Shown one piece after another: positions 34,241 through 42,064 of a stretch of 64,000 nucleotides of DNA. Under the pieces are notes generated by a model. The model had not been told where the DNA came from, did not search any database, and saw only the letters and a program-made list of their open reading frames with translations. Source of the DNA: Candidatus Nitrosopumilus sp. GTDB lineage: Archaea; Thermoproteota; Nitrososphaeria; Nitrososphaerales; Nitrosopumilaceae. Positions within the stretch are counted from its first letter, which is position 1, and each line of letters opens with the position of its first letter. The position numbers were made by a program, and so were the translations under genes. The stretch lies in assembly GCA_013215285.1 (NCBI GenBank), contig JABSRD010000006.1:145055-209054 (forward strand). The letters run 5' to 3'.

Positions 34241-35596
34241 TTAGATTTCACTATTGTTGATTTTTGGACTTACAAGTGCATTGAATGCATTTAGATCCTC
34301 AAGGGTTCCGCCTATACCATCCTCATTCCAATCAGCATCACATACCACTCCAAGTGGTATTCCTGCAACAGTTGGAAGGTCATCAACACCATTAACATCA
34401 CATGCTAAAACTGCAAAGGCTCCGCCTTTGACAACATCATTTAGTTTGTGTGTTACTCCAACATATATCCCACTTGATGGGAATATAGTTTCGGTAGTTG
34501 AAGATGATCCTGGTGGGACAGTCCATGATTCTTCATTTGACACTGGTGTCATGAGTTTTTTAGGTGATGAACCATCTCTGACATCCATTTGTGCTGCAAT
34601 AAAGTGCAATGCTAAGAAGTTATTTGGACCTGGGTTTGTAATGTACCAACGTGTGATTTCACCAGTCGGAGCTAAGATTGGTGCTCCATCTACTACTAAT
34701 GGATCAAGACTCAATGGATTTAGAACTACAATTCCATGATCACCATCATTCCAATCAGCACCAATGAATGGTGCATAGTTGAATGCTTGTCCATTTGTTA
34801 CCATGATATTATTATCACCTGCAACAAATGCACCTAGATCAAATGAATGGTTATTTCCTATAGAATTACCATTTTCGTCAACTTCAGGTGTTGTGTACAT
34901 ATCTGCAAACATTACATTGTATTCAACTGCTGGTGCCTTATCAGCGCCTACTGGTTGAACTACAATATTTCCATACATTCCATTATTGATGTGAGTCCAC
35001 AAATTCATCAATCCATTATCTGTACAATGGTACAGATAAGAGCCTGAATCTTCTGCTGTCCAAATCCAAGTCTTTGAATGACCTTGTTGAATTGGACCAG
35101 AGTTCACATGTTCATTCCCAGTTAGTGCATGTTGATCAATACTGTGAATGTGTTGATTGTCAATGTCACTCACTAGAGTAACTTGAACTGTATCACCTAG
35201 ATCAACGGATATTGATGGACCGGGAGCTGATGCGTTTGCTACTGCAGCATCTGCACAGTTATAGTGTGGACCAGAGTGATCTTGTCCGTTAACTGTATCA
35301 TGAGATCTTACATTATCTGATAGATCTGTAACTAATTCCATGTCTTCCTCATCTATCAATACAAATGTCCATGATTCAGGATAGAAAACTCCAACAGAGC
35401 TTCCTACAATTAATGAATCAATGTCATTGTCTGGGTAGATTAGTTGTCCATCTGTCTCGTATGCACAGAGAACAAATGATTTATCAATTTGTGTCTCTGG
35501 AATAGAATGTGCTTGTACGTTATTTGTAAATCCTACAAATACCATTGATACTGCAAATAAAACAGCAAATGATACTGCAAGTATTTTTTTCGTCAT
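34241..35596 (-). CDS. nirK: NirK-like copper nitrite reductase/multicopper oxidase, exported
   Basis: 451 residues with a signal peptide (1-29, cleavage near VQA-HS). The first cupredoxin domain has HIHSIDQHALTG with the catalytic-type Asp and two His, then LYHCTDNGLMNLWTHINNGMYG with the type 1 copper Cys, His and Met in the order of NirK. The second domain has RWYITNPGPNNFLALHFIAAQ, matching the His loop of NirK domain 2. The tail has an EF-hand-like DADWNEDGIGGTLED. The layout supports nitrite to NO reduction outside the membrane. A TATA box lies at about 35632-35640 and dyad (b) 65 bases beyond it. Confidence 0.82.
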   Translation of the reverse strand: MTKKILAVSFAVLFAVSMVFVGFTNNVQAHSIPETQIDKSFVLCAYETDGQLIYPDNDIDSLIVGSSVGVFYPESWTFVLIDEEDMELVTDLSDNVRSHDTVNGQDHSGPHYNCADAAVANASAPGPSISVDLGDTVQVTLVSDIDNQHIHSIDQHALTGNEHVNSGPIQQGHSKTWIWTAEDSGSYLYHCTDNGLMNLWTHINNGMYGNIVVQPVGADKAPAVEYNVMFADMYTTPEVDENGNSIGNNHSFDLGAFVAGDNNIMVTNGQAFNYAPFIGADWNDGDHGIVVLNPLSLDPLVVDGAPILAPTGEITRWYITNPGPNNFLALHFIAAQMDVRDGSSPKKLMTPVSNEESWTVPPGSSSTTETIFPSSGIYVGVTHKLNDVVKGGAFAVLACDVNGVDDLPTVAGIPLGVVCDADWNEDGIGGTLEDLNAFNALVSPKINNSEI

Positions 35597-35700
35597 TAAA
35601 ACATTGTACTTGATTTTAATAATATAAGTTGTTTATAAATTAAGATGATCGGATCTTCATTTTATTAGTCTGTTTTATCATAATAAAATATACAATTTTT

Positions 35701-35722
35701 CGTAATCCATAGTAAGATTACG
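35701..35722. promoter_or_regulatory. 22-bp dyad, copy b, upstream of NirK-like gene
   Basis: A perfect inverted repeat, cgtaatc-catagtaa-gattacg. It lies 105 bases before the start codon and about 60 bases before the TATA box of the NirK-like gene. The distance fits an activator or an upstream repressor site better than direct promoter blocking. Confidence 0.65.
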
Positions 35723-35836
35723 AATTATGTTCCAACCATTCTATGATCTCAAAAATATCTCCATATATCAAATTTGGATAAAATGGGATGCACTTACGCA
35801 TAACGTAGATTAATTAAAATAAAAAATGAATTGATG

Positions 35837-36142
35837 TTAGAGTGCTCTTTTAACAGGTACGTTGTTGTCTATTGTAATCCATGAACCAAATCCATTCCCA
35901 TATCCAGATAAGCAATGTTTGCCAGGTGGGCAGATTAATTTTTCACAAACTAATCCATCCAGATTATCATCAGCTGCAATTGCTGCTCTAAGATCATGTG
36001 CACGAGACGTCTCTACTAGTTCAAAGACTTGAGGACATCCCAATCTTACGACAGGACGATCTGCCATTGCTGGAACAATTGCACTCATACCCATAACCAC
36101 TGCAATCATAACTATTGTAGTAATTGCTAATGTTTTATTCAT
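35837..36142 (-). CDS. Small exported Cys protein (101 aa)
   Basis: A signal peptide spans residues 1-27 (TTIVMIAVVMGMSAIVPAMA, cleavage after AMA). The mature part of about 74 residues has four cysteines (LGCPQV, LVCEKLICPPGKHC) that could make two disulfides, and a D-x-N-x-D loop (DDNLDGLVC). No family is recognised. It is one of three exported minus-strand genes in the dyad region, each facing a dyad copy upstream. Confidence 0.68.
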   Translation of the reverse strand: MNKTLAITTIVMIAVVMGMSAIVPAMADRPVVRLGCPQVFELVETSRAHDLRAAIAADDNLDGLVCEKLICPPGKHCLSGYGNGFGSWITIDNNVPVKRAL

Positions 36143-36231
36143 TAATAATTTACGAGATTATGAAGTTAATAAAAGAATCTTTTTGTCCAAAATAAATATT
36201 ACATTAATAGATCTTAAAACAATCATTATTA

Positions 36232-36253
36232 CGTAATCTACCTAAGGATTATG
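36232..36253. promoter_or_regulatory. 22-bp dyad, copy c
   Basis: The arms are cgtaatc and gattatg (one mismatch), with the spacer tacctaag. It sits 90 bases upstream of the 101-residue exported protein and just beyond the 3' end of the 123-residue gene. A further single half site (gattatg near 36157) lies close to the promoter. Confidence 0.62.
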
Positions 36254-36280
36254 AATGGTAAACGAGTTTTCGTTTAATCA

Positions 36281-36652
36281 TCAATGTTTCCAATTTTGTG
36301 CCTCAATCATACAATCAGAATAGTATTTTTCACTTACATAGTCACAAACTCTCTCTTGATATTTTCTAAAGAATTTACCCAGACAATCATATTGGTCTTT
36401 TTCATCTTCAAGTAATGAAACACACATTCCAGGGTCTCTTTTCATGTATGCAATGTTACTTATACAAAATTTTGGTTCATCAAAATTAAAACACATTTGA
36501 GGATTATCAAAATTTAATGCAGAATCAACTTTTTTGGCAATAGATTTTTCTGAAGAAGAAAATCCCAATGAATCAATTGCAGAAAAAGCAACAACTATGA
36601 CTATACTTAACATCATAAATCCTCCAATAGTTAATCCAAGCTGAGGCTTCAC
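36281..36652 (-). CDS. Membrane-anchored Cys-rich exported protein (123 aa)
   Basis: A signal anchor spans residues 6-28 (GLTIGGFMMLSIVIVVAFSAI). The outer part has eight Cys in paired spacing (MCFNFDEPKFC, GMCVSLL, DCLGKFF, RVCDY, DCMIEA), probably four disulfides in a helical domain. I do not recognise a family. It is followed downstream by dyad (c), and dyad (d) is about 210 bases upstream. Confidence 0.66.
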   Translation of the reverse strand: MKPQLGLTIGGFMMLSIVIVVAFSAIDSLGFSSSEKSIAKKVDSALNFDNPQMCFNFDEPKFCISNIAYMKRDPGMCVSLLEDEKDQYDCLGKFFRKYQERVCDYVSEKYYSDCMIEAQNWKH

Positions 36653-36861
36653 TTTATTAGATTAATTAGTAATATTTGTAATAAAATCGTGGGTTTTTAA
36701 TTTCAAAGAACAGTATTTTATATGTAAAAATCGAAAATTAATCTAAGACTCTAAAATTTTTCATATAACCAACATATTGGAATAATCATCATCCTAATGA
36801 TCATGAAAGAGAACGTATAGTAAAATTCATGAAATATACTCAAGCTAAATCATACAATTTA

Positions 36862-36883
36862 CGTAATCTCTACTAGGATTACG
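36862..36883. promoter_or_regulatory. 22-bp dyad, copy d, upstream of RHH gene
   Basis: A perfect inverted repeat, cgtaatc-tctactag-gattacg, 58 to 79 bases before the start of the RHH gene at 36941 and about 210 bases upstream of the divergent exported protein. Its place beside an RHH gene makes autoregulation plausible. Confidence 0.66.
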
Positions 36884-36940
36884 AAGCTTGATCAAAATGA
36901 AAGACATGTGAGATAAAAGAATATGATTGTGAATTAAAAT

Positions 36941-37084
36941 ATGTCAAAAAGAGTTACAGTTATGATTGATGATGATTTGGATAAAAAATTAAGATTACTC
37001 CAGGCAAAAGAAATTGTAAAATCTACAAAATCAGTAAGCTTCTCTAGTACTTTGAATGATGTTTTACGTAAGAGACTCAAGTGA
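36941..37084 (+). CDS. RHH (CopG/Arc-like) DNA-binding protein (47 aa)
   Basis: 47 residues: strand KRVTVMIDDDL, helix A DKKLRLLQAKEIVKSTK, the turn with SVSFSSTLNDVLRKRL as helix B. This is the minimal RHH fold, in which the paired strand of a dimer contacts DNA and binds inverted repeats. It is the only regulator inside the dyad cluster and has copies (d) and (e) on either side. An AT-rich promoter lies about 30 bases upstream. Confidence 0.78.
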   Translation: MSKRVTVMIDDDLDKKLRLLQAKEIVKSTKSVSFSSTLNDVLRKRLK

Positions 37085-37336
37085 ATAGAGAAAGGTCGTA
37101 TCAATTTTGGAAAATACACCTATACGATAGTTATGTAGAATTTACGTAATCTATCTAACGATGACGCAACAATACAATCAAAACATAGGCATGAAATTCT
37201 ATGATCATACAAACTAGTAGAAAGTACAAGAATCTACAATTACAAAATAGTACTGCATACGGAGTTGTACTTGTTGTATTATGGTAAATCATAGGTGTAT
37301 TGTTTATGAAATTCTAGGCGTATGGGAATTGAACTA
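37085..37336. other. Gene-free gap of 252 bases
   Basis: Holds dyad copy (e), one 18-codon ORF at 37163 that I do not credit, and a near-direct repeat (catgaaattctat near 37189 and tatgaaattctag near 37303). No RNA gene or transposon end is recognised. Confidence 0.45.
37145..37166. promoter_or_regulatory. 22-bp dyad, copy e
   Basis: The arms are cgtaatc and gatgacg (one mismatch to gattacg), with spacer tatctaac. Found 60 bases after the RHH gene. No annotated gene start lies within 150 bases on either strand, so it may act from a distance or serve an unseen short transcript. Confidence 0.58.
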
Positions 37337-37771
37337 TCAATCATAAACTTCTGAAAGAAACTCAGTCCCAAAGTATTGTTTTACATGTCTTGGTTTTTTA
37401 TCTTTGAAGATTTTTTCTGGTTCATACTGAAACGAAAATTCTGCCATAAGAGCTAAAATAGGATCAAGTGCTTTTCCTTTCTTAGTTAGTGAATATTCAA
37501 CATTCAATGGACGTTGTTGTGTTACATTTCTTTCAATCAAGCCATATTCTTCTAATTCTTTTAGCCTGATTGATAATGTCTTTGTGTTAATTCCTTCAAT
37601 AGAACCCAGAAACTGACTGAATTTGGATTGTTTTAACAACATCATATTTCGAATTATATTTAGTGCAAATTTTTGTTGAAAAATCTTCAAACTATTATTG
37701 ATTGGACACCCTTTCAAACCCCAATTTTTCAAATGTTCTTTTAGGGTTATCATTTCTAATTTTTGTGCCAT
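37337..37771 (-). CDS. HxlR-family transcriptional regulator
   Basis: 144 residues. The family start (GCPINNSLKIFQQKFALNII) leads to the winged helix with KFSQFLGSIEGINTKTLSIRLKELEEYGLI and the wing LNVEYSLTKKGKAL. The Cys near the N terminus (KGCPI) is the redox-sensing position of the HxlR/HypR group. It is divergent from an eroded reductase gene, and the 55-base gap holds three palindromes. Confidence 0.88.
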   Translation of the reverse strand: MAQKLEMITLKEHLKNWGLKGCPINNSLKIFQQKFALNIIRNMMLLKQSKFSQFLGSIEGINTKTLSIRLKELEEYGLIERNVTQQRPLNVEYSLTKKGKALDPILALMAEFSFQYEPEKIFKDKKPRHVKQYFGTEFLSEVYD

Positions 37772-37825
37772 GTTACCTTAATGTAACTTACTGTATTAAT
37801 ACTTGCTTTTCTACATATAGTGTAG
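37772..37825. promoter_or_regulatory. Palindrome cluster between HxlR regulator and reductase remnant
   Basis: Within 54 bases there are three perfect inverted repeats: gttac-cttaat-gtaac (37772-37787), gtattaatac (37793-37802) and ctaca-tatag-tgtag (37811-37825). HxlR regulators bind short GTA/TAC palindromes as dimers, so these are good candidate operators. Promoters in both directions must lie in the same space. Confidence 0.55.
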
Positions 37826-37826
37826 A

Positions 37827-38101
37827 ATGGTAAGTCATGCTACATTACAGAACCTGATCTCTTCAGATGTATTAAAAAAAATCTGTATGGATGAAGGAGT
37901 TGATGATGTAGGATTCGTTGAGATAGACGAAGGGCTTTGGGTTCAGTTAAAGAAGAAGTTTTGGCATTATATCCAAAAACTAAAACCATAATTTCAATTT
38001 GTATTCGTACTAATCCAGAAAATATTCAAGGCATATCTAGATCATTAGCTAATGAAGAATTCCACAAAAATTATGATGAAGTTTCGGGAGGTATAATTAA
38101 A
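37827..38101 (+). pseudogene. QueG-like reductase N-terminal remnant, frameshifted
   Basis: From ATG 37827 the frame reads MVSHATLQNLISSDVLKK and on to DDVGFVEIDEG, then a one-base loss near 37933-37936 moves the homology to the next frame (RALGSVKEEVLALYPKTKTIISICI, then IQGISRSLANEEFHKNYDEV). Restoring one A in gaaggg gives DERALG, which joins the parts. The N-terminal domain resembles epoxyqueuosine reductase or a related ferredoxin-type reductase. The rest of the reductase, with its 4Fe-4S cysteines, is missing. Confidence 0.6.
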
Positions 38102-38446
38102 ATGAAAAAAAGTTCTACTACTCATACATATTATGGTCAGACCGTGTTGATGTATCCTCTCGAGGGAGATTATGGTTTTCTATTTCTTACTCCTGATTTA
38201 ACTAACAATGTTTCATCTACTCCAATGGGTGATGGTATAGTCGAACTTCACATAGAAAGCCTGAGTTTACATGAACACATAGAAGATGATGCATTATTCC
38301 ACGTGTATGCTTCCAATCCAAGCGCAAATCAAGAATTTGGTGAAATTGCACAAGCATTTTCATATATTGTCATAGCAATAGGAATATTACAATTGCGAAA
38401 AGAACTTGTCAAAGGTTTGATTTGGATTAGAAATATAAAAAACTAA
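38102..38446 (+). CDS. Hypothetical protein (114 aa) after reductase remnant
   Basis: Starting at ATG 38102 with a strong Shine-Dalgarno ggaggt (38087-38092), 9 bases away. The product (MKKSSTTHTYYGQTVLMYPL onward) has beta-rich sequence, an acidic stretch LHEHIEDDALFHVY and a hydrophobic helix AFSYIVIAIGILQL. I do not recognise it. The frame is the same as the shifted part of the reductase remnant, so one readthrough ORF spans both. The RBS suggests it is separate. Confidence 0.5.
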   Translation: MKKSSTTHTYYGQTVLMYPLEGDYGFLFLTPDLTNNVSSTPMGDGIVELHIESLSLHEHIEDDALFHVYASNPSANQEFGEIAQAFSYIVIAIGILQLRKELVKGLIWIRNIKN

Positions 38447-39059
38447 AAACAAATGATCAGCAAATTTTCGTTAGGATGTTTATCAAATTTCCAACAACAC
38501 CAATTTGTAAAATCTTTCTAGTTGCAATGATGTACCGTCTGTTTTATCGCCTAAGAGGGGGGCATTCTATTTTTTGTGATTATCTATAATCTCCTTTGTA
38601 AACTAAAACCCTATTTCCGGATCTTTTCCAAAAAACCCTATTTCCGGAAATAGAATTTCTAATTATTAGAAAAATTATTCTCATAAAACCACTCAAAATT
38701 CCAGTTTTGATACATCTTGTAGATCTACTAATCATAAATGCGATATATCCAAGAATCTACAAACTATTATTTGAAAATCTATACCTGATTAATTGAACGA
38801 TCTATTCGTAGCAATTTCAAAGCTAATGATTCTACACTTTTCTATTCGTATGTTTTTTCTATAGCTATAACTTAGCTATGACTGTAGCTACCATTTAGGG
38901 TATCAAAAGCTATGACTAGAGATATGACTATGATTGTAGCTTTTAGAAAAGATACCTCTAAGATACCATGAAGGTATCTTCTTAGTCGTTAAAGTGCAAT
39001 ATGGAAAAGATCTGGAAATAGGGTTTTAAGTAAAATTAACTTTATTCCTTTTAGGAAAT
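38447..39059. other. Gene-free AT-rich gap, 613 bases
   Basis: No credible ORF. Contains the inverted-repeat element at 38605-39027, a perfect 16-bp palindrome ctatttccggaaatag (38638-38653), a 16-base direct repeat (38605-38620 and 38632-38647), and a hairpin aagatacc-atga-aggtatctt near 38960-38980. The interior is rich in agctatgact-like repeats. Confidence 0.6.
38605..39027. mobile_element. 423-bp inverted-repeat-bounded element, MITE-like
   Basis: The 26 bases at 38605-38630 match the reverse complement of 39002-39027 with one mismatch. The interior has no gene, many short direct repeats and hairpins. That structure is typical of a non-autonomous MITE-like element, but no clear target duplication flanks it. 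The last 20 bases next to the right end recur at 33940-33959. Confidence 0.5.
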
Positions 39060-39443
39060 ATGACTAATCAACTATTAGAGTTCAAAGAAATTATCAAGTC
39101 AAAACAAATTTCTGAACAAAGAAAGCCTGACAAACAAACTAGAATACTACTACTTTACTTATTTACTAGTACTAGGGGTGGATTAACTAGATTACGTATC
39201 ATCATTCATTTACTTGAAAAATCATACAACACCCATCAACTAGCACAAAAACTTGATCTTGATTACAAAGCAGTTCAACATCACATGAGAGTTTTAGAGA
39301 AAAATAATATGGTCTCAAAAATTGGTGAAAAATATGGTGCAATCTTTCACTTGTCAAATTTTCTTGAAATGAATATCAATGCATTAGATGAGGCAATTGA
39401 TAAACTAGATAAAAAAATGAATCACAAAAAGGTGTACATGTAA
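39060..39443 (+). CDS. ArsR-like winged-helix regulator
   Basis: 127 residues. A helical N terminus with KPDKQTRILLLYLF is followed by GLTRLRIIIHLLEKSYNTHQLAQKLDLDYKAVQHHMRVLEKNNMV, a winged helix with the ArsR-type recognition helix, and a C-terminal coiled dimer helix. No Cys metal site is present, so metal sensing is not supported. It starts 33 bases after the inverted-repeat element, so that element may carry its promoter. Confidence 0.82.
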   Translation: MTNQLLEFKEIIKSKQISEQRKPDKQTRILLLYLFTSTRGGLTRLRIIIHLLEKSYNTHQLAQKLDLDYKAVQHHMRVLEKNNMVSKIGEKYGAIFHLSNFLEMNINALDEAIDKLDKKMNHKKVYM

Positions 39444-39490
39444 TTTTATCCATGCATTGACTTTTTAGAAACTTGTGTATCTGATAAATT

Positions 39491-39721
39491 GTGACTGATT
39501 CTGAAATTCACTGTGATGTTTGTGGAATCAAACTCCTTGATTCTGAATGGGATTCCCACATTGATACTACTGAACACAAAGAAAAAGCCTTAATCCAAAT
39601 CATGGAAGATAAAATTGGAAAACAAATCTCTCCAGATATTCGTGATGAAACAACTGAAATTTTAGAAGAATTAGAACTTGAACATAAAAATGAATTTGAT
39701 AATGATGTATCTGTAAATTAA
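39491..39721 (+). CDS. Small zinc-finger protein (76 aa)
   Basis: From a GTG start, residues 5-30 form a C2H2 finger: CDVCGIKLLDSEWDSHIDTTEH, with two Cys and two His. The rest is acidic and helical (DETTEILEELELEHKNEFD). It resembles single U1-like zinc fingers. It is convergent with the jelly-roll gene, with two bases between stops. Confidence 0.65.
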   Translation: MTDSEIHCDVCGIKLLDSEWDSHIDTTEHKEKALIQIMEDKIGKQISPDIRDETTEILEELELEHKNEFDNDVSVN

Positions 39722-39723
39722 AT

Positions 39724-40227
39724 CTATTTTTTAAAAATTTCTTCTTCTAAAAGCTCATCATACTCTTCTACCATTCTCATTGATAGGATGACACTTGGAA
39801 TCACAGGCTCACCTTTTGGTTTTATTGCTTCTAATCCTAAACCTTCATTTGCAGTTTCTACACTCATCATTATTTGCAGTTCATCTTCTCTGAATAATGG
39901 AATCATTGATTGATTAACCATTACATCTTTTGATGTTCCATGGTATAGGTTTGCCCTAATGTTGGAATTTGGAATATCTTCACCATTTTTTCTTAACCAG
40001 ATGTCTATATATCGTGAAGTATTACCTTTCTTCCTTCCAATTTGAGGAGCAACTATTACAAAATATAATCCTGATTGTTTTATTTTGATTATGTCGTTAT
40101 CTTTTGTTGTATAGTGTTGAATTCCAACAATTGCATCATTAACATTAAACGAAATTGGAATCCCAGTTTTTGCTTTTTTTGGTCTTTGATCAATATTGCA
40201 AGACAATTGTGCAAAGTCTCTGATCAT
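39724..40227 (-). CDS. C1q/TNF-like jelly-roll protein (167 aa)
   Basis: A beta-rich protein of 167 residues. The core (IIKIKQSGLYFVIVAPQIGR, then YIDIWLRKNGEDIPNSNIRA) is the pattern of C1q/TNF-like jelly-roll domains found in phage tail and spore-surface trimers, where RKNG.D.PNS is recurrent. No signal peptide is present. In an archaeal chromosome it may be a domesticated viral protein or an unknown trimer. Confidence 0.6.
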   Translation of the reverse strand: MIRDFAQLSCNIDQRPKKAKTGIPISFNVNDAIVGIQHYTTKDNDIIKIKQSGLYFVIVAPQIGRKKGNTSRYIDIWLRKNGEDIPNSNIRANLYHGTSKDVMVNQSMIPLFREDELQIMMSVETANEGLGLEAIKPKGEPVIPSVILSMRMVEEYDELLEEEIFKK

Positions 40228-40354
40228 AACTCTTAGAACCTCTGTACAGCTTATAAGCTATTCGTAGATTTTTATTAAAATTTTTAATATATTCATATGT
40301 CATTATTTTTTCGATCGCAGAAACACACTTAAACAAATAACGACCAAGAAAAAA

Positions 40355-41644
40355 TTGATCACTTTGGTAAAGTTTGATGTAGATCCTTTTGCAAATTCAG
40401 TAAAACAAATCAATGATGCATGTGATATTTTAGGAATTAATGATAAAGGCGTTAGAGAATATCTTGCAATGCCAAATAAAATGATGAGAGTTAAGATTCC
40501 AGTGAGAATGGATAATGGAAAAATTCGTATTTTTACTGGATTTAGAAGTCAACACAATAATGATCGTGGACCATACAAAGGTGGAATTAGATATTTTGAT
40601 CCTGAGGGTGGTGTTGAATATATGGAACGAGAAGTGATGGCACTTTCTTCATGGATGACATGGAAATGTGCAATTGCTGGTATTCCACTTGGAGGAGGTA
40701 AGGGTGCAATTTACATAAATCCAAAAAAAGAAAAATTTAGTCGAATTGAAATGTCTCGTATAACTAGAAGATTTGCATTTATGATTTCAGAAATTATAGG
40801 ACCTCAAAAAGATATTCCAGCTCCTGATGTTTACACTACTGGTAAGGAGATGGCACAAATCATGGATACTTATGGTAAACTAAATGGTGTTACACATCAA
40901 CCAGCAGTAATTACAGGAAAACCAATAGCATTAGGTGGTTCTCTTGCAAGAAATGTTGCAACTGGTTTAGGAACAGCATATTGTGTTCGAGAAGCTGCCC
41001 AAAAAATTGGTTTTTCTTTGAAAGACGCCAAAGTTGCTATCCAAGGATTTGGAAATGCAGGAACTTTTGCTGGTGAATATTTGGAGAAAATGGGATGTAT
41101 CATTATTGGAGCATCTGATTCAAAAGGTAGTATTATCAATACTAAAGGAATGAAGATGAAAGACTTGGAAAAATGGAAAGCCAAAAAAGGTACAGTCGTT
41201 GGATTCCCAGGAAGTACAAAAGTTACTACTGAAAAATTACTTACATCAAAATGTGATATTCTTATTCCAGCAGCTTTAGAACACCAAATCAACGCAGCAA
41301 TTGCAAAAAAGATTCAATGTAAAATTATTGGCGAATCTGCAAATGGACCAACTCTTCCAGAGGCAGATCCTATTTTGTACAAAAAAGGAATTATTGTAGT
41401 TCCAGATATTTTAGCTAATGCAGGTGGTGTTACCATTTCTTATTATGAATGGGTTCAAAATAACACTGGTCAATATTGGGGATTTGTTCAAGTTGCAAAA
41501 CTCATGGAAAATCATTTGGTTACTGGATTCAAAGATGCTTATGAACTAAGCCTGAAAAAGAAAGTCGATATGAGGCGTGCTTGTATGGCTATTGCTGTAA
41601 AGCGTGTAATGGAAGCATTTGAGCTTCGTGGCATCTGGCCTTAG
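40355..41644 (+). CDS. gdhA: Glutamate dehydrogenase
   Basis: 429 residues of the hexameric GDH family. The substrate-binding core has PYKGGIRY and the catalytic Lys in GGGKGAIYINP, and the NAD(P) domain has AIQGFGNAGTF near 225. It interconverts 2-oxoglutarate plus ammonium and glutamate, linking ammonia to the isocitrate dehydrogenase product. No ATG is near the N terminus; the start is TTG 40355 or TTG 40364. Its stop interlocks with the convergent Toprim gene. Confidence 0.94.
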   Translation: MITLVKFDVDPFANSVKQINDACDILGINDKGVREYLAMPNKMMRVKIPVRMDNGKIRIFTGFRSQHNNDRGPYKGGIRYFDPEGGVEYMEREVMALSSWMTWKCAIAGIPLGGGKGAIYINPKKEKFSRIEMSRITRRFAFMISEIIGPQKDIPAPDVYTTGKEMAQIMDTYGKLNGVTHQPAVITGKPIALGGSLARNVATGLGTAYCVREAAQKIGFSLKDAKVAIQGFGNAGTFAGEYLEKMGCIIIGASDSKGSIINTKGMKMKDLEKWKAKKGTVVGFPGSTKVTTEKLLTSKCDILIPAALEHQINAAIAKKIQCKIIGESANGPTLPEADPILYKKGIIVVPDILANAGGVTISYYEWVQNNTGQYWGFVQVAKLMENHLVTGFKDAYELSLKKKVDMRRACMAIAVKRVMEAFELRGIWP

Positions 41645-42015
41645 ATTAGATACGATTCATAACAAACTAGTTGTTCAATAAATTTAATTTTCCCATTTGT
41701 TATTGCCATTAGTTTTCTTTTGTAAGTGATGTCTATCTTTGTTCTTCTTTGCAATAATTGAATTGTCTTTTCAGTAAGTTGTCTTCCCTGTCTGTCTCTA
41801 TCAAAAAGTAATATGAGATTTTCATATTTTGCAACAGAGTCAGTAAAATTTACCATTCCTCCAAATTTATGAAATTCTAAAATTTTACCCGTATACCCAA
41901 TCTTTCTTAATGCAATAGAATCTCTTTTTCCTTCAACAACTACTGTTTCTTCAATAGAATTTAATTGAAAAATAAAATCTTTCAATTCTATAATTTCTTG
42001 TTCTGTTACGAGCAT
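41641..42015 (-). CDS. Small Toprim-domain protein
   Basis: 124 residues made of one Toprim fold. Motif 1 is VVVEGKRD (catalytic Glu) near 26-33 and motif 2 FDRDRQGR (Asp-x-Asp) near 73. Stand-alone archaeal Toprim proteins are related to RNase M5 and DnaG and probably process or cleave RNA or DNA. No target is apparent. It shares its stop tetranucleotide with gdhA. Confidence 0.85.
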   Translation of the reverse strand: MLVTEQEIIELKDFIFQLNSIEETVVVEGKRDSIALRKIGYTGKILEFHKFGGMVNFTDSVAKYENLILLFDRDRQGRQLTEKTIQLLQRRTKIDITYKRKLMAITNGKIKFIEQLVCYESYLI

Positions 42016-42064
42016 ATTGTTTACTTTGTTTTAACATATTAAGCACTTTTGATAATTAAAAATA

